From assembly GCA_964624235.1 (NCBI GenBank), contig CAZUXY010000101.1, positions 1 to 7,891 on the forward strand: 7,891 bases of DNA. The letters are read 5' to 3'. The notes beneath the pieces are model-generated. The model was not told the DNA's origin and made no database searches. It saw nothing but the letters and a program-made list of their open reading frames with translations. The number at the start of each line of letters is the position of its first letter. Position 1 is the first letter of the stretch. The DNA is from CAZUXY01 sp964624235 (GTDB lineage: Bacteria; Spirochaetota; UBA4802; UBA5368). The position numbers were made by a program, and so were the translations under genes. Of the stretch, positions 7,015 to 7,891 are shown one piece after another.

Positions 7015-7623
7015 ATGAAGAAAAACCATTTCCGGATAACCCTTTCAGCGAACGGGAAATCGCTGGAAGGGTTGTTGCCGCTTCTGCAATACGGCGTGGA
7101 GATCAACGTCGATGCGGGATTGACCGTGGCTACGCTGCTTACCGGTTTCTATGGTATTGACCCGCGCTACGTAGAACGGTTTATCAGCACCATATTTCTG
7201 GACGGGAAACCGGTGGACGATCCGGCCGCGGCACTGCTGAGGGAAGGCGCAGTGCTGGCCCTTTCGGGGGCCATGCCGGGGCTGGTAGGAGCGGTGCTCC
7301 GCAGCGGCAGTATTCTTGGTTCGTTTCGTCACTCCATTACACATCACGACAGCGGCGTGGAAAACGGCGCAGGCAGGGTGACGCTTACCGTAAAGCTCTT
7401 CAACCGGGTAATGCGTGAGGCCGGCGCCGCGTTTCTGTCGAAGGGGATACTCCTCCCCGCGGCACTGCTTGCCGGCCACCTTCGTGGAATGGATGAATTA
7501 TTCTGGCAGGGTATCTCCTCAGGGGAAGTAGGCGGGAACCCATATACAGGTAAAAATCTGCGGGACGCCGTCTCACGTCTCACGGAGGGAAAAATTCATT
7601 TGAGCGTCAGTCTCCCGGAATGA
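7015..7623 (+). CDS. Unrecognised 202-aa protein in the AOR cluster, possibly beta-grasp-like
   Basis: I do not recognise a named family. It has no signal peptide or clear membrane helix, so is probably cytoplasmic. Residues about 26-90 follow the order of a MoaD/ThiS beta-grasp protein: a strand and TVATLL helix (37-42), a strand IFLDGKPVDD (60-69), then LLREGAVLALSGAMPG (74-89), which parallels the VNGR...LHDGDILAIFPPVGG of the MoaD-like protein encoded next. It lacks the terminal Gly-Gly and carries about 110 further residues instead, including VTLTVKLFNRVMREAG (122-137) and a hydrophobic stretch near 144-155. The resemblance is by eye and is inference. It starts 29 bases after the AOR stop and 36 bases separate it from the MoaD-like gene, so co-expression is likely. 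No good ribosome binding site precedes ATG 7015, and no ATG, GTG or TTG lies in frame between the AOR stop and it. A role in AOR maturation or as an accessory subunit is a guess. Confidence 0.85.
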   Translation: MKKNHFRITLSANGKSLEGLLPLLQYGVEINVDAGLTVATLLTGFYGIDPRYVERFISTIFLDGKPVDDPAAALLREGAVLALSGAMPGLVGAVLRSGSILGSFRHSITHHDSGVENGAGRVTLTVKLFNRVMREAGAAFLSKGILLPAALLAGHLRGMDELFWQGISSGEVGGNPYTGKNLRDAVSRLTEGKIHLSVSLPE

Positions 7624-7659
7624 TACCAGGATATTTCCCTCGAACCTACAACTACCACC

Positions 7660-7884
7660 ATGCGAATAACGGTTAAACTGTTCGCCACCCTCCGAAAAGG
7701 CCGTTTTGAGGTAAAAGAAATGGATTTTCCTGAGGGGGCGACCCCCGCAAAGGTCACCAAAAGTCTCGATATTCCCGAAGAAGAATCTGCTATAGTTTTT
7801 GTAAACGGCAGGAACGCCGAAATGGACCGGGTATTACATGACGGGGATATTCTGGCGATTTTCCCTCCGGTCGGCGGAGGTTAA
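7660..7884 (+). CDS. MoaD/ThiS-family sulfur carrier protein
   Basis: Small beta-grasp protein of 74 residues, the usual size for MoaD/ThiS. It begins MRITVKLFATLRKG, the typical first strand and turn, and has IVFVNGR (45-51), LHDGDILAIFPPVGGG (59-74) and the C-terminal Gly-Gly that is adenylated by a MoeB/ThiF-type enzyme and converted to a thiocarboxylate. In the AOR setting it most likely donates sulfur for the pyranopterin dithiolene (MoaD-like role) rather than for thiazole. No strong ribosome binding site is visible in the 36 bases before the ATG, which suggests translation depends on the upstream genes. A partner E1-like or MoaE gene is not in the window and may lie downstream. Confidence 0.92.
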   Translation: MRITVKLFATLRKGRFEVKEMDFPEGATPAKVTKSLDIPEEESAIVFVNGRNAEMDRVLHDGDILAIFPPVGGG

Positions 7885-7891
7885 TATAAAC

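Overview
The window (about 57% GC by eye in coding parts, all genes on the + strand) reads as a piece of chromosome from an anaerobic, environmental Gram-negative bacterium. The mix of a CHASE2-type class III cyclase with a TPR-like tail, a tungsten/molybdenum aldehyde:ferredoxin oxidoreductase (AOR) and GGGGTCAGAGC-type dispersed repeats is what I would expect from Spirochaetota or Desulfobacterota. That assignment is inference from protein style; no rRNA or marker gene is present.

Layout. (1) 1-2605: 3' part of a gene for a membrane-bound CHASE2-sensor adenylate cyclase whose true start lies upstream of the window, closed by a strong intrinsic terminator (2633-2660). (2) 2661-3082: a noncoding spacer with nested repeats: a 13-bp direct repeat at both ends, an imperfect 38-bp inverted repeat bounding 146 bp, a two-tier hairpin, and a very GC-rich 11-bp hairpin just before the next gene. 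It looks like the remains of one or more small non-autonomous repeat elements. (3) 3083-4999: an exported serine hydrolase of the beta-lactamase/class C fold with a C-terminal four-helix membrane domain. (4) 5000-5248: a very AT-rich regulatory spacer (about 20% GC over 160 bp) with ATTACAA repeats, promoter-like boxes and a CRP/FNR-superfamily-like palindrome (TGTGA-N6-TCATA). (5) 5249-7884: a tight three-gene cluster, AOR - unrecognised 202-aa protein - MoaD/ThiS-like sulfur carrier, very probably continuing beyond the window.

How they fit together. AOR enzymes carry a pyranopterin (tungstopterin) cofactor and an Fe-S cluster and oxidise aldehydes to acids with ferredoxin as acceptor. The MoaD-like protein with its terminal Gly-Gly is the expected sulfur donor for pterin dithiolene formation. 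The unrecognised protein between them has a pattern in its first half that resembles a degenerate beta-grasp (MoaD/ThiS) fold without a usable C-terminal Gly-Gly, and is the best candidate for something undescribed here. The CRP-like palindrome in front of the AOR cluster, only one gene away from an adenylate cyclase, suggests but does not show cAMP control of aldehyde metabolism.
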